Positions 10,305-19,369 of a DNA stretch of 64,000 bases are shown in pieces. The notes below the pieces were generated by a model that was not told the origin of the DNA, searched no databases, and saw only the letters and a program-made list of their open reading frames with translations. The DNA lies in contig CM030937.1 of assembly GCA_018136815.1 (NCBI GenBank), positions 1,693,279-1,757,278 on the forward strand, read 5' to 3'. Source of the DNA: Isochrysis galbana (taxonomy: Eukaryota > Haptophyta > Isochrysidales > Isochrysidaceae). The position numbers were made by a program, and so were the translations under genes. Position 1 is the stretch's first letter; every line of letters begins with the position of its first letter.

Positions 10305-10734
10305 AGAGAGACCCCTTCCCCCCCTCCAGAAGAGAGAGAGAGAGGGGGGGGAGGGGGAGAAGTGGAAGGGAGAGAGGCTCTCCGGGGGGAAAGGGGGGGG
10401 GGGGGGGGGGAAGAAGCAGGGGGGAGAAGGGGAGGGGGGGCGGCCTGGGTGAGGAAGGATGTGATTGCGAGAGGAACTCTCTCTCGCTCTCTCTCTTCCC
10501 TCTCTCTCTTCTGGAGGAGGGGGGGAAGGGGGGGTCTCTCTCTTCTCTCTCTCTCTTCTCTCTCTCTCTTCTCTCTCTCTCTTCTCTCTCTCTTCTCTCT
10601 CTCTCTTCTCTCTCTCTCTTCTCTCTCTCTCTTCTCTCTCTCTCTTCTCTCTCTCTCTTCTCTCTCTCTCTTCTGGAAGGGGGGGAAGGGGGGAGGTGGC
10701 GGGGGAGGGGAAGGAGGAAGAGAGAGCAAGCCAA
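9804..10734. repeat. (GA)n/(CT)n region with a 77-bp minisatellite and an inverted partner
   Basis: From 9810 to 10460 the plus strand is GA/G-rich. Four copies of a 76-78-bp unit, each with CCCCTTCCCCCCCTCCAGAA, start at 10081, 10157, 10234 and 10312. From about 10475 the plus strand becomes CT-rich, and the same core appears inverted (TTCTGGAGGAGGGGGGGAAG near 10507, and again near 10671). The whole block is therefore a quasi-palindrome of purine and pyrimidine arms, able to form hairpin or triplex structures. It lies directly upstream of the minus-strand SDR gene. Long frames across it are artefacts of the dinucleotide repeat. Confidence 0.85.
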
Positions 10735-11645
10735 GATTCATCTATTCAGAGGGGGGAGGGGGGGAAGGGGGAGCAAGCCACTCTCTCCTCCCACTCTGCG
10801 CAGATGATTGATTCAAATCCCTTCCACGCGGGGGGGGAGGCGGAAGAAGGGAGCTCTCCCTGGCTGGCTGGGGCTCTCTCTCTCTTCTCCTCTGCCCGCG
10901 CACCCGCTTCCACCCGCGGCCACTGCTTCCCCTCTTCCCCTATTTCTCTTCCTCCTCGTTTCCCTCTCTCTCTCTCCTCTTTATTCTGTGCTGCTTCCTC
11001 TTCCTCCCCTCCTCTCCTACTATTGTATCTCCCTCTCCTCTAGATATCTTCTTCTTCCGGATATATCTTCTCTCTCTTCTCTCGCCCCTCTCTCTGTTCT
11101 CCTCTCTCTTCTCTTCACTCCCTCTCCTCTGCTCTCTTCCCCTCACACCCCTCTCTTTTCCCGCAACTTTCGTGATCTCTCCGCGTGCGGCTCGTCTTCT
11201 TCTCCCCTCTCTCCTCCTCCTCACTGTGTGGGTCTGCCCCTTGGGAGGGAGGGCGGTTTGTTCACAGGCCCCCGACGGCGATCCCGTGTGAAGAAGCCGA
11301 TGGACGAGAGAGCCGCCGCCGTGACGGAAGGGGCCGCCGATCTCGCGCACAGCTGGACCGAGATGCAAACGAGCTCGGGGTCTGTTGTATTCCTGCCCAT
11401 CTGAAGGCTGTAGGCATGAATATTCGTGTAAGGTACGCGCTCACAATTACAATTGAACAGTTCCCCATGTTACTGCTGACGCACAAGACACACAGATTCG
11501 GATTCCCCATGGTCTCAAGTCCAGGTTTGCAGATTTTGGTCTCGAAATTTGCGATTCGAATTTTTTTTGCTGTTGCTATAATTGTCCCTGTTCCACTCCA
11601 GGCACCCGTCACGTCACGGTCCGAGAACACCCTGACTGGAAGTGG
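10735..11645. other. intergenic, pyrimidine-rich; no supported gene
   Basis: 10860-11230 is CT-rich. A short frame at 11298-11404 (MDERAAAVTEGAADL) starts with ATG but has no continuation that I can defend. Positions 11580-11632 match 46300-46350 in inverted orientation (ACGTCACGGTCCGAGAACAC core), so a fragment of a dispersed repeat is present. Confidence 0.45.
11580..11632. repeat. dispersed repeat fragment shared with 46300-46350
   Basis: CCTGTTCCACT...CAGGCACC...GTCACGTCACGGTCCGAGAACACC is found in reverse complement at 46300-46350 with about 90 percent identity by eye. Neither copy has visible terminal repeats. Confidence 0.6.
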
Positions 11646-11989
11646 ATGATTAGCGTCGCGTCAGCGCCTGACCCAGCGCAGCTGCCCGAGCAAAACTCGC
11701 GCTCGCCCTCGCCCAAGCCCGTCCTCCCGCCTTTCTCTGTTGAGGAGGTGGTCCAGCCCGTCATTGGCCACCCCCCAACTTCCGCCGCGCCACTCGCCGC
11801 GTCCCTTCCGTCCCTTCCGTCCCCATCTGAGGCAGTGGTAACCTCGGATCCGTCAGCTTTCCCTGTGGGAGGTGAGCTTTTGGCGTCACTGGCCCACTTT
11901 GGGGTTGGCCATGGGTGGCTGGAGTGTGTGTGTGGCCATGGCGGCCATGGTGGCCGTGTTGGTGTGGGGCTTGCAGGTGGTGGCACGGG

Positions 11990-12142
11990 TCGTGGCTCGT
12001 GTTCACCTGGTCTGCCTTTAGAGTGGCTCGCGCGCGCTTCGGCGGTGCAGCATTGGTCGCGGCCCGTTCGGCCGGCGCGGCGGGGGTGGCGGCAGGGGAG
12101 GAGGGGAGCGGCGCGCGCTCCATGACCCTGTCAGTTTACTGA
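11990..12142 (-). pseudogene. copy of the MERAPL transposase-like first exon
   Basis: On the minus strand, TCAGTAAACTGACAGGGTCATG is followed by an ATG at 12123 opening MERAPLPSSPAATPAAPAER and a KRARAT basic run, then KADQ and a GTGAACACGAG that matches the presumptive intron start of the 51.8-kb copy. The frame continues through the intron-like part to 11761 but without domain content. The TIR that precedes the copy at 51747 is missing here, so this is a fragment. Confidence 0.5.
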
Positions 12143-12205
12143 TAGTTGCAAGAACAAGCACGATGAACCACCTTGCACACTCCATCCCATCTCCCTCTTG
12201 GCAGC

Positions 12206-13714
12206 TCAAGTGGTGCCTCCCGCCACTGCACCCCCGCGGGGCAGCAAGAAGCCACGCGAGGCCGTGCGCGAGCGTGGCCCGTCCGAGGGCTTGGCGGCGA
12301 CGCCGGCTAGGGCGGCAGTTGGCTCCGGCCCAAGGGCGGTTCCCGCATACCCGAGTGCTCTGAGCTCGCGGCGTGCGAATCTAAGGTCGTCCTCCAGCTT
12401 GGCCTTGGCCTCCTGCGCCTCGTTGGCGACGAGCCGCCAGCCCTCAAGCTCGCCTTGGAGCGCTTGCATTTGCAGCTCGCTCAAAGTGGGCATAGCAGAC
12501 CGGGCAGGTGCGGGAGCTTTCGCAGCCTCGGCCTCGAGCTCGCGCACCCGCGCCTGCAGCCCTGCGCGCGCTCTCTCACTCTCGACAATACGCTCCGCCT
12601 GACCAGCGTGCAGTTCCCGCATTTCGGCGAGCTCGGCCTCCGCTTGCCGCAGTCTCTCCTCGGCCGCCACAACGGCCTCTTGAAACTTCTTGGTGTGGGC
12701 TTGCGCCTCGCTCCTCGCGGTTTCCTCCCTCTCCCTCGCTGCCTCCTCGCCGTCTGCTGTCTTTGCCAATGCCACCTCCAGCTTGGCCTCAGCCGCAGCG
12801 CATGCCTCGCGCGCCCTCCGCTCCGATTCACGCGCCAGCTCCAGCTCCGCCTCCACACGCGCATGGTCAGCGGCGAGCGCGTTGGAAGTCGACGCCTGCT
12901 TGGCACGCAACTGCTCCATCTCTGCGTCGTGCTGTTGGACCCTCTGCTCGAGTTCCCCATTCGCTTGGGCCAACGCCGCAATCCGCGCGGAAGCCTCCGC
13001 CTCGACGCGCGACATCTGCTCCACGGCCTTCTGAGCCGCATGCTCAACCGCCGCCTCAGCCATGCGCTCCGCCTCGGCCCGCATGGCCTGATCTCTCCGC
13101 CGCAGCTCGTCCACTTGCTGACGCATCTGCTCGATGTGGGATTCGGCCTCAACCAGCCGGGCGAGAGCCTTGCGCTCCGCTTCTTTGGCTGCTGCTGCAG
13201 TGGTCGCCTCCTGCGCCGCCTCGGCGGCGCGTTGTTCCGCCACGCGCAGCGCAGCCGCAAGCCGCTTGGTGGCCTTGGACGACTCCTGGAGCGCGCTGGT
13301 CTGCGCGACGAGCTGGTCTTTGGCGGATGCAATCTGCGACTCAGCCTCTCGCAGCTGCGTCTCTAGCATGCGCGCACGCGCCTCGGTGGCCGCCGCGCCG
13401 GCCGCCTGCTGTCTCACCTTCTCAATCTCCTGTTCGGCTTCAGCCTTGCCTGCCACGTGCGCCCGCAGCGCGTCGAGCTGCTCGTGGTACTCCTCGCAGA
13501 TAGTGTGCAGGTTCTCGTAGTTTCGGCGGAGTGCACCAATCTGCGCCGTGCGCGACTGAAGCGCCGCCTGCACCTCGCTTAGAACCTCCCGCGCGGAGGG
13601 CGGCGCCTGAGCCGCGGCCGCAGAGAGCTTGCGGAGCAAAGCTTCGTCCTCGTACCGTACGGCCGCCTCTCTCGCTGGCGTCTCCTTGAGCTTCTGCACG
13701 TCGCGGAAGCTCAT
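12206..13714 (-). CDS. long coiled-coil protein, function unknown
   Basis: A single uninterrupted frame of 502 codons from the ATG at 13714 (MSFRDVQKLKETPAREAA) to a TGA at 12206. Apart from the first 50 residues and the last 60, it is an Ala/Glu/Arg/Gln-rich heptad sequence typical of an extended coiled coil, for example LEQRVQQHDAEMEQLRAKQA and AREREETARSEAQAHTKKF. No globular domain or membrane segment is visible. The C-terminus turns into a Ser/Arg/Pro/Gly segment with PSDGPRSRTASRG. Such proteins are often cytoskeletal, basal-body or tether components, but that is inference from fold only. Antisense frames over this gene are long because of the high GC and are not real. The leader is purine-rich on the plus strand, hence pyrimidine-rich on the coding strand. 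Confidence 0.8.
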   Translation of the reverse strand: MSFRDVQKLKETPAREAAVRYEDEALLRKLSAAAAQAPPSAREVLSEVQAALQSRTAQIGALRRNYENLHTICEEYHEQLDALRAHVAGKAEAEQEIEKVRQQAAGAAATEARARMLETQLREAESQIASAKDQLVAQTSALQESSKATKRLAAALRVAEQRAAEAAQEATTAAAAKEAERKALARLVEAESHIEQMRQQVDELRRRDQAMRAEAERMAEAAVEHAAQKAVEQMSRVEAEASARIAALAQANGELEQRVQQHDAEMEQLRAKQASTSNALAADHARVEAELELARESERRAREACAAAEAKLEVALAKTADGEEAAREREETARSEAQAHTKKFQEAVVAAEERLRQAEAELAEMRELHAGQAERIVESERARAGLQARVRELEAEAAKAPAPARSAMPTLSELQMQALQGELEGWRLVANEAQEAKAKLEDDLRFARRELRALGYAGTALGPEPTAALAGVAAKPSDGPRSRTASRGFLLPRGGAVAGGTT

Positions 13715-13853
13715 GGCGGGGGAAAGAAAAGGGAAGGGAGGGGCGGGGGAGGGGGGAAGGGGGGGGGGGAGGGGGAGGGTAGGGGGGGCGGAGGGGTTGG
13801 GGGAGGGGAGCGGGGTGTCGGCCAGCCGACCGCTCCTCTCCCTCTCCCTCTCT

Positions 13854-13917
<64 letters not shown>

Positions 13918-13985
13918 GTCTCTCTCTTTTCTCTCTCTCTCTTCTCTCTTCCCTCTCTTCCCCCCCCCCCTCCCCTCTCCCTCTC
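13715..13985. repeat. G-rich then (CT)n tract upstream of the coiled-coil gene
   Basis: Plus strand: GGGGAAAGGGAGGGG to about 13810, then an almost perfect (CT)n at 13838-13980. Seen from the minus-strand gene, a C-rich leader adjoins the ATG and a (GA)n block lies further upstream. This is the same purine/pyrimidine switch as before the SDR and GCH1 genes. Confidence 0.8.
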
Positions 13986-14152
13986 CTTCTTCTCCGCCTG
14001 TGAATGAAGAACCTGTGTGCGCTCTCTCTCTGCTGTAAACGCCCAACTGAGAAGAAGGGGCTCGCGTACCATCCGTAGTACTTACTACTAGAAAAAGAGG
14101 GGGGCCGGGGGCTCCACGCAGCGCCCAAACCGACCGCAACGCTCAACGCTCA

Positions 14153-15013
14153 TAGGCTCAGGCCAAAATATCTAGACAGTCCCGGGGATATTTGCAGTGG
14201 TCCAAAATACCACAAGATATTTGGGGGGTATCCGGGATATCTCGGGATATTTGGGGGGGGTGGGGGCGCCCAAGGGCGAATACAGGGGGGGGGAGGGGGG
14301 CGAATACAGTGAATACAGGGGGGGGGGGGGGCTGTTGGCTGTTGGCGCGTTGGCGCGAACGCGAACGCGAGCCCATGAGCCCCCCTCCCTCCCCCTTGCT
14401 CCCCATTAGGTGAAATGGCGTGTTTCAGTAATAAATGGGAGAGTGTAGAGTGTGAGTGTGAATACTTGTTTGCAGATCGCACGCACCCACAGGTCAGCAT
14501 GCTGCGCCACGAGGACAAGGACCACGAGGACGAGGACGAGGAGAGCGAGGGCAGCACGGACAGCGAGAGCGACAGCGCGAACGACCACGTTGCTCTCACG
14601 GACGAGTCCCTGCTGTACAAGAAGGGGTCGGCCGTTAGCCACGATCCAAACCTTCATCATGTTGCGCTATAACACGAGCAAGCGTCGTGGGCAATGGCAA
14701 TGAGCAATGAATGTGAATGTGAATGTGTGTCATAGTACTATGTACTTTATTGTAAGCACTATTGCTTTGTACAAAGATATACGTCTTAAAGCTAGGGTAC
14801 TCGGCTTATAATACGTAATACGTAAAAGACGTATTTTTGAACCGGATATGGATATTTCGAAGATATTTGGGGGGCCGCACGGGATATAAACGAGATATAT
14901 GTCGTATTAGAACGGGATATTTCGAAGATATTTGGAGGGTCGCGCGGGATATAAAAAGGATATGTGCCCGGGATATATGGGGGTAAAAAACGGGATATTT
15001 TGGCCCGAGCCTA
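14153..15013. mobile_element. hAT-type element, 861 bp, 8-bp TSD
   Basis: The left end TAGGCTCAGGCCAAAATATC and the inverted right end TAGGCTCGGGCCAAAATATC differ at one base. Perfect 8-bp duplications AACGCTCA lie at 14145-14152 and 15014-15021. Both subterminal regions are crowded with GGGATATTTGGGGG-like motifs (for example 14216-14260 and 14870-15000), the kind of repeated sites that bind hAT transposases. It contains an 85-codon acidic frame, listed separately. No transposase catalytic region is present, so the element is non-autonomous or heavily deleted. Confidence 0.85.
14415..14672 (+). CDS. small acidic protein inside the hAT-type element
   Basis: An ATG frame of 85 codons with a run of Asp/Glu/Ser (HEDKDHEDEDEESEGS) at about residues 32-47 and a His/Asp-rich end. 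An intron acceptor-like TTTGCAG lies at 14469-14475, so only the part after it may be exonic. Acidic C-terminal tails are common on transposases and this may be the last exon of the element's lost transposase. There is no direct evidence that it is expressed. Confidence 0.3.
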   Translation: MACFSNKWESVECECEYLFADRTHPQVSMLRHEDKDHEDEDEESEGSTDSESDSANDHVALTDESLLYKKGSAVSHDPNLHHVAL

Positions 15014-15109
15014 AACGCTCAACGCACTGCGCACCTATTTGTGGCCCGCCTCCCCTCTCCCCGCCTTCTGCGATGCGCGCGCCGCCCCCACATCGGCTCT
15101 CGCATCGGG

Positions 15110-15660
15110 GGGGGTGTTGCGGGTAAAGGGGGGACCTTGTACACTTCCCCCCGTACGTTCCGTTTTTAGGTCTTCCCGCGCGACTCCCTCTCCGTCGCCG
15201 CGCCCCAGTCCCCTTCTTCCCGTATCGTCCCGTATCGGTCCGCCCCCCTCTCCTCTCCTCTCCCCGGCTCCCCGCGGAAGCCCTCTTCCCCCTCTCCCCT
15301 CCCGTCTCTCCCCGAGTGCTTCCTTGAGTTCCCGACCCCCTTTTGTCTATCTCTTTCCCGCGCGATTCCCTTCCCCCCCGCGCGTGACGTTTTCTCTCGG
15401 TGTCTTGACTACGCTCCGCGCTATCGCTCGAGCGCCTTCCGTGCCCCCTCGTTCGTCCCTCGTTCTCGTTCTCGTGTCGCTGTGCCCCGTGATGGCTGAG
15501 AGTGCGCCCATGTCTTCGGCCCCGTCCCCGCGCGCTTCCTCGGCTCCCCATTGTTCACCCCCCATGCTCCAGTCGGGCCATACTTCTCATGTTACAGTTC
15601 AGCCTCCTCTCACACCCAGCCGCACCACAGCCACAGTTCCACATGATCCACCACAGGGGC
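15110..15660 (+). repeat. dispersed repeat copy B (relative of 7427-7930)
   Basis: Begins GGTGTTGCGGGTAAAGG...CTTGTACAC, runs through a C-rich stretch (CCGTATCGTCCCGTATCG) and reaches a short frame starting at ATG 15492 (MAESAPMSSAPSPRASS) followed by TSHVTVQPPLTPS. The order and the peptide match the copy at 7.4-7.9 kb on the other strand. It probably represents the 5' end and first exon of a repeated transposon. Confidence 0.55.
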
Positions 15661-16777
15661 GAACCGTGGCGAGGCCTTGGCCGTTGGTTATGAGGCGGCA
15701 ATGACAATGAGGCTGAAATTTTCCGTTGTCTTCCCCCCCCCTCCCAAGACTACACGGTAGTTTGTCTTTAACGACTACGCGTTTGCGCAACCGTTAACCC
15801 GGCCCTAGCCTTGGCGACCGAAGAAATCTTGCCGTTGAGGCAGGAGAGCGCGATCCGACCGCGATGCCGCCCCGGCGGGCCCGACGAAGGTTGGGAGTTG
15901 GCAGACCGCAGAGCCCCATTTATTGCCACTGTGCTACCGGTATTGGTGCGGCTCTGACGCCCCCTTTCGGTCTTTTCCTCTATGGTCTATCTATGGGTTG
16001 TGGGCGTTGCTTGCGGCTGTGTTGCGTGTTGCGTCGGCGTCGGCCCCGTTGGGGCATCGTGACTGCTGTGAAGGTGGCGCGCGCTCCATCGCTGAAACTA
16101 TGACGATAGTTTTCCAATCTGCAGGAGACGAACCCCTCCAAGATGCAGTCACAGCTGGCAAGGGAGAGGTTGAGGTTGGGTAAGAACGATGGGCTATGGT
16201 ACGTGTTGATGCCTACGCACAAGCTAGCACACCAGGTATGTATGCACAATCACGACCACAAAAAACAGCAGCTAAACGAACACACGGCAGCGTTGCTCTG
16301 GTCGTGGGTGCCTGCAGCCCTATGCTCTACGTGCATGTTGCGTGTCTGCGCGCCAGCAGGGGTTTCGCTTCCTGCAATGGCCTCTAGTTCTTCCGTTCTC
16401 ACTCGAGGCGGGCATGCCAAGGGTGATGCATCCGAAATCTGCAATTCGTTTCGATAGAGACAGTGCGTGAAAACGCAGGACGGAGCTTCGACAGGCACAT
16501 TTGGCACAGCCATGCGAGTTTCCACCTGGGCAGTCGCCGTCCTCAGCACCTGCTAGACCAAGCACTCCTAACCGATATGCGCATGCACGAGAGCTAGCCC
16601 GAGGCGTACAGCACGCAGTGTGTGGGCCATGCTCGTCCACTACTCTGCCACCTGCGTCTATGAGTTGGTCCAGGCGCGTCGCCTGCCGGCTCGGTCAGCA
16701 CGCCAGGCGCTTTGCACCCGTAAAAGGCCATTCTCACTCGGACGGACCCGCAAAGTGGTAGGCTGCGGTACGCCGAC
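15661..16777. other. intergenic, no supported gene
   Basis: Short frames on both strands overlap without recognisable motifs. The right half is the 3' flank of the U2AF-like gene, whose stop lies at 16778. Confidence 0.45.
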
Positions 16778-18397
16778 TCAGCCGTCGATGAGCGCCTCGA
16801 ACACGGCGTCGTCAACCGACTTTACGCCGACCGTGCGGCCGTCAAATTTACGGCCGGATAGCGACCGGATGGCCTGAGTGGCAGCATCAACCGAGTCGAA
16901 CTTAACAAACGCGCAGCACTCTGGGTTGGCGTCTTTTGGTACCTTGACCGCGAGGATCTTTCCAAAGCGCTGGCACTCATCGGTGACGTCCTCCTTAAGC
17001 CCCTCTCGTTCCTCCTTGTCGGTTAGTTCGGCTGGCGTCAGCATGTTGCTGCACGAGACGATGGCGCTTGTGGCGACCGCCTGGGAGGCGGAAGCAAGCG
17101 CCGGAATGCCGCCCAAGGCCTGGGGCACGGCACCCGCAAGCGCAGCAGCCGCTGCGAGCGCGAGCGATGCGGCGTCCTGGCCGGTGGCGACTGCGGGGAC
17201 AGCGCCCGGAAGGACGGGAGCGACCGTGCCGGCGGCAAAGCCAGCCGGCGCGGCTGCCGCGCCAACCGTCGGCTGGTAGTTGTTCGGCCGCGACACGCGC
17301 AACGTGGCGGTGAGCAGGTTGATCCCGTTGAGCCCCAGCGCGACGTTGGCGTATTCGACGGTGTGGAATTCGACAAAGGCGTACGTGCCCTCGGGCGAAA
17401 GCCAGACCGATAGCACCGGGTCAGGCGCCTCCATCGGCATCATTCCGCGCTGCTTCATCGCGGTCGAAATAAACTCGGAGAGCTGCTTCTCAGTCAGCCC
17501 TGCGCCCATCGGCAGGTTGCCGACATAGAGCCGCCGGTCCTTGCGTGTGGCTTGGCCGGTGACGTTTCCAGTTGTCACTTGTGGTACGGAGGTGTCCACC
17601 CACTGGAAACCGTCCCAGAAGCGCTTCGGCTTGCCATCATCGGCCGGCGGTGGTGGCGGCTTCTTTCTCCGTGGTGGCGATCGGCTCAGGCTCGGGCTGA
17701 CGAGGCGGTCACGATAGTCGCGCCGCCCGTACCGTCCACCCCTGTCATCGTACCGTCTGCCACCGCCGTAGCGACGTGGAGGCGAGCGCCCGCGGCCGTA
17801 GCGCGGCGGCGAGCGGCCATAGCGCGGCGGCGAGCGCCCGAAGCGCGGCGGCGAGCGGCTGTACCGCCGCGGTGGCGAGCGGCTGTACCGCCGCGGTGGC
17901 GAGCGGCTGTGCCGGCGTGGGGGCGGCGAGCGGCTGTACCGGCGCGGCGAGGGCGAGTAGCGACGCGAAGAGCGGCTGGATCGGCGGGGCGAGCGGGAGT
18001 AGCGGCGCGGCGAGGGAGAGTAGCGGCGGGGTGAGCGGCTTGAGCGGCGTGGCGAGTGCCTACGCGGAGAGCGCGAGTCTCTCCTGGGCGAGCGCGAGTC
18101 TCGCCGTGGTGAGCGTCCGCGCTCTGCGGGGGGGGGCGAGCGCCTTGGCGACCGCGCCCTGTCTTCTCCAGGGTGCTCAGCGTCATCGTCAGCGTCAGGG
18201 TCGTCGGCTCGTGATCGGTGTTTGTGCTTGCGCTTGTGCTCCCTCTCCTCATCCCTGTGCCGGTGGTGCTTCTTCCTCTTGTGCTTGTGGCGCTGCTCTC
18301 CCTCTGCAGAGGGGTCGGCAGCGGCCGCCAGCGGCTCGAGGGGAGCAGTGGGAGGCTCAAGGGGGGCGGAGGACGGGTCGTCGCTGGGCGGGGACAT
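16778..18397 (-). CDS. U2AF65-like splicing factor with RS domain, one RRM and a UHM
   Basis: A single 539-codon frame from the ATG at 18397. Residues 36-62 are a His/Lys/Arg-rich basic block. Residues 81-243 are an extended RS domain of SPRRYS/SPPR units, followed by a WDGFQWV motif at 261-267. Residues 288-372 form one RRM, with RNP2 RLYVGNLP (289-296) and RNP1-like GTYAFVEF (337-344). After an Ala/Pro/Gly-rich linker (about 375-445), residues 446-531 form a U2AF-homology motif: MLTPAELTD, EDVTDECQRFGKI, CCAFVKF and an intact GRKF (the RxF signature, 515-518). Canonical U2AF65 has two RRMs before the UHM; here the second is replaced by the Ala-rich linker. It is expected to act at the polypyrimidine tract/3' splice site with U2AF35 or SF1-type partners. 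No intron was needed to read the gene. It could be a U2AF65 paralogue rather than the principal factor. Confidence 0.85.
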   Translation of the reverse strand: MSPPSDDPSSAPLEPPTAPLEPLAAAADPSAEGEQRHKHKRKKHHRHRDEEREHKRKHKHRSRADDPDADDDAEHPGEDRARSPRRSPPPAERGRSPRRDSRSPRRDSRSPRRHSPRRSSRSPRRYSPSPRRYSRSPRRSSRSSRRYSPSPRRYSRSPPPRRHSRSPPRRYSRSPPRRYSRSPPRFGRSPPRYGRSPPRYGRGRSPPRRYGGGRRYDDRGGRYGRRDYRDRLVSPSLSRSPPRRKKPPPPPADDGKPKRFWDGFQWVDTSVPQVTTGNVTGQATRKDRRLYVGNLPMGAGLTEKQLSEFISTAMKQRGMMPMEAPDPVLSVWLSPEGTYAFVEFHTVEYANVALGLNGINLLTATLRVSRPNNYQPTVGAAAAPAGFAAGTVAPVLPGAVPAVATGQDAASLALAAAAALAGAVPQALGGIPALASASQAVATSAIVSCSNMLTPAELTDKEEREGLKEDVTDECQRFGKILAVKVPKDANPECCAFVKFDSVDAATQAIRSLSGRKFDGRTVGVKSVDDAVFEALIDG

Positions 18398-18960
18398 GGG
18401 GAAGGGGCAGAAGGGAGGAAGTTGGGGCGCTGGGGAGGGAGAGGGAGCGAGGGCTCTCCACTGGGAAGGGAGGGAGGGAGGGAGGGAGACAGAGAGGGGG
18501 AGCTGCAGAGCGAAAAGGGGGGGGGAGGGGGGAGGCGCGCGGGGGGGGGTCTGCGCAGACGTCGCGAGGGGAGAGAGAGAGAGGGGGGGAGGAGGAATCG
18601 CGCGGGGGGGGGGGGGGGAGAGGGAGAGAGAGGGGGGGGAGAGTTAGAGAGAGAGGGGGGAGAGAAAGAGAGAGAGGGGGGGGGAAGTGAGAGAGAGGGG
18701 GGGGAGAGAGAGAGGGGGGGGGAGAGAGAGAGGGGGGGGAGAGAGAGAGGGGGGGGAGAGGGAGAGGGAGAGGGGGAGAGGGAGAGAGAGAGGGGGGGGG
18801 AGAGGGAGAGGGAGAGGGGAGAGAGATAGAGAGAGAGGAGAGAAGGAATCGCACGGTGGGGGGGGGCGTGGGGAGGGGGGGGGAGGAGGGGGAAGAGGGA
18901 GATGGAGAGAGGGGGGGGGGGGGGGGGCCGAGGGGGAAGCCCTGCAGTCTTTTTTATGTA
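18398..18960. repeat. (GA)n/G-rich tract upstream of the U2AF-like gene
   Basis: Nearly uninterrupted GAGAGAGGGGGG repeats from about 18450 to 18935; on the coding strand of the adjacent gene this is CT/C-rich. A TTTTTTATGTAAAAGTG sequence interrupts it at about 18951. No real coding sequence. Confidence 0.8.
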
Positions 18961-19369
18961 AAAGTGTAAAAGTACTTTCGAGAGAGAGAGAGCGCGCGGG
19001 AGGTGACGCTGTTTCCTGTGTTTTATTATAGAGGGAGCCCGTCGGGAGCTCGCGGGGAGAGGGGGAGGGGGGAGGTCCCGGCGGGAGGCGGGAAGAGACG
19101 AGGATCCCCGTGCCCTAGTAGTAGAGAGACTCCAGGCTCCAGACTCCTGTGAACAAGACAGTATACAGTAAAGGTGCACTATTCACCATCACTCTCGCTG
19201 TCACTCGCAAGTAGGTCAGCCAGGCGTCCCGGGGCACGCTCCCACTCCAATGCATTGTCCGCGCTCTCATATTGCCACTCTCCTCACCCAATCCACATCC
19301 TCAACCTCTCTCCTCACCCAATCCACATCCTCAACCTCAACACTCAACACACAACACGAGAGGGCGAGA
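18961..19369. other. intergenic, short direct repeat
   Basis: No gene. A 27-bp direct duplication with CTCACCCAATCCACATCCTC occurs at about 19285 and 19312. Confidence 0.5.

Noticed and set aside
9529..10811. Frames of 219-401 codons (Glu/Arg/Gly or Ser/Leu/Pro) on both strands
   Set aside because: They are translations of (GA)n/(CT)n repeats, open in several phases on both strands at once.
12455..13520. Plus-strand frames of 128-331 codons over the coiled-coil gene
   Set aside because: Antisense shadows produced by high GC and heptad-repeat codons; no domains, whereas the minus frame is a clean coiled coil.
17552..18829. Plus-strand frames of 141-304 codons over the RS-domain gene
   Set aside because: Antisense of the SPRR repeats and of the upstream GA tract.
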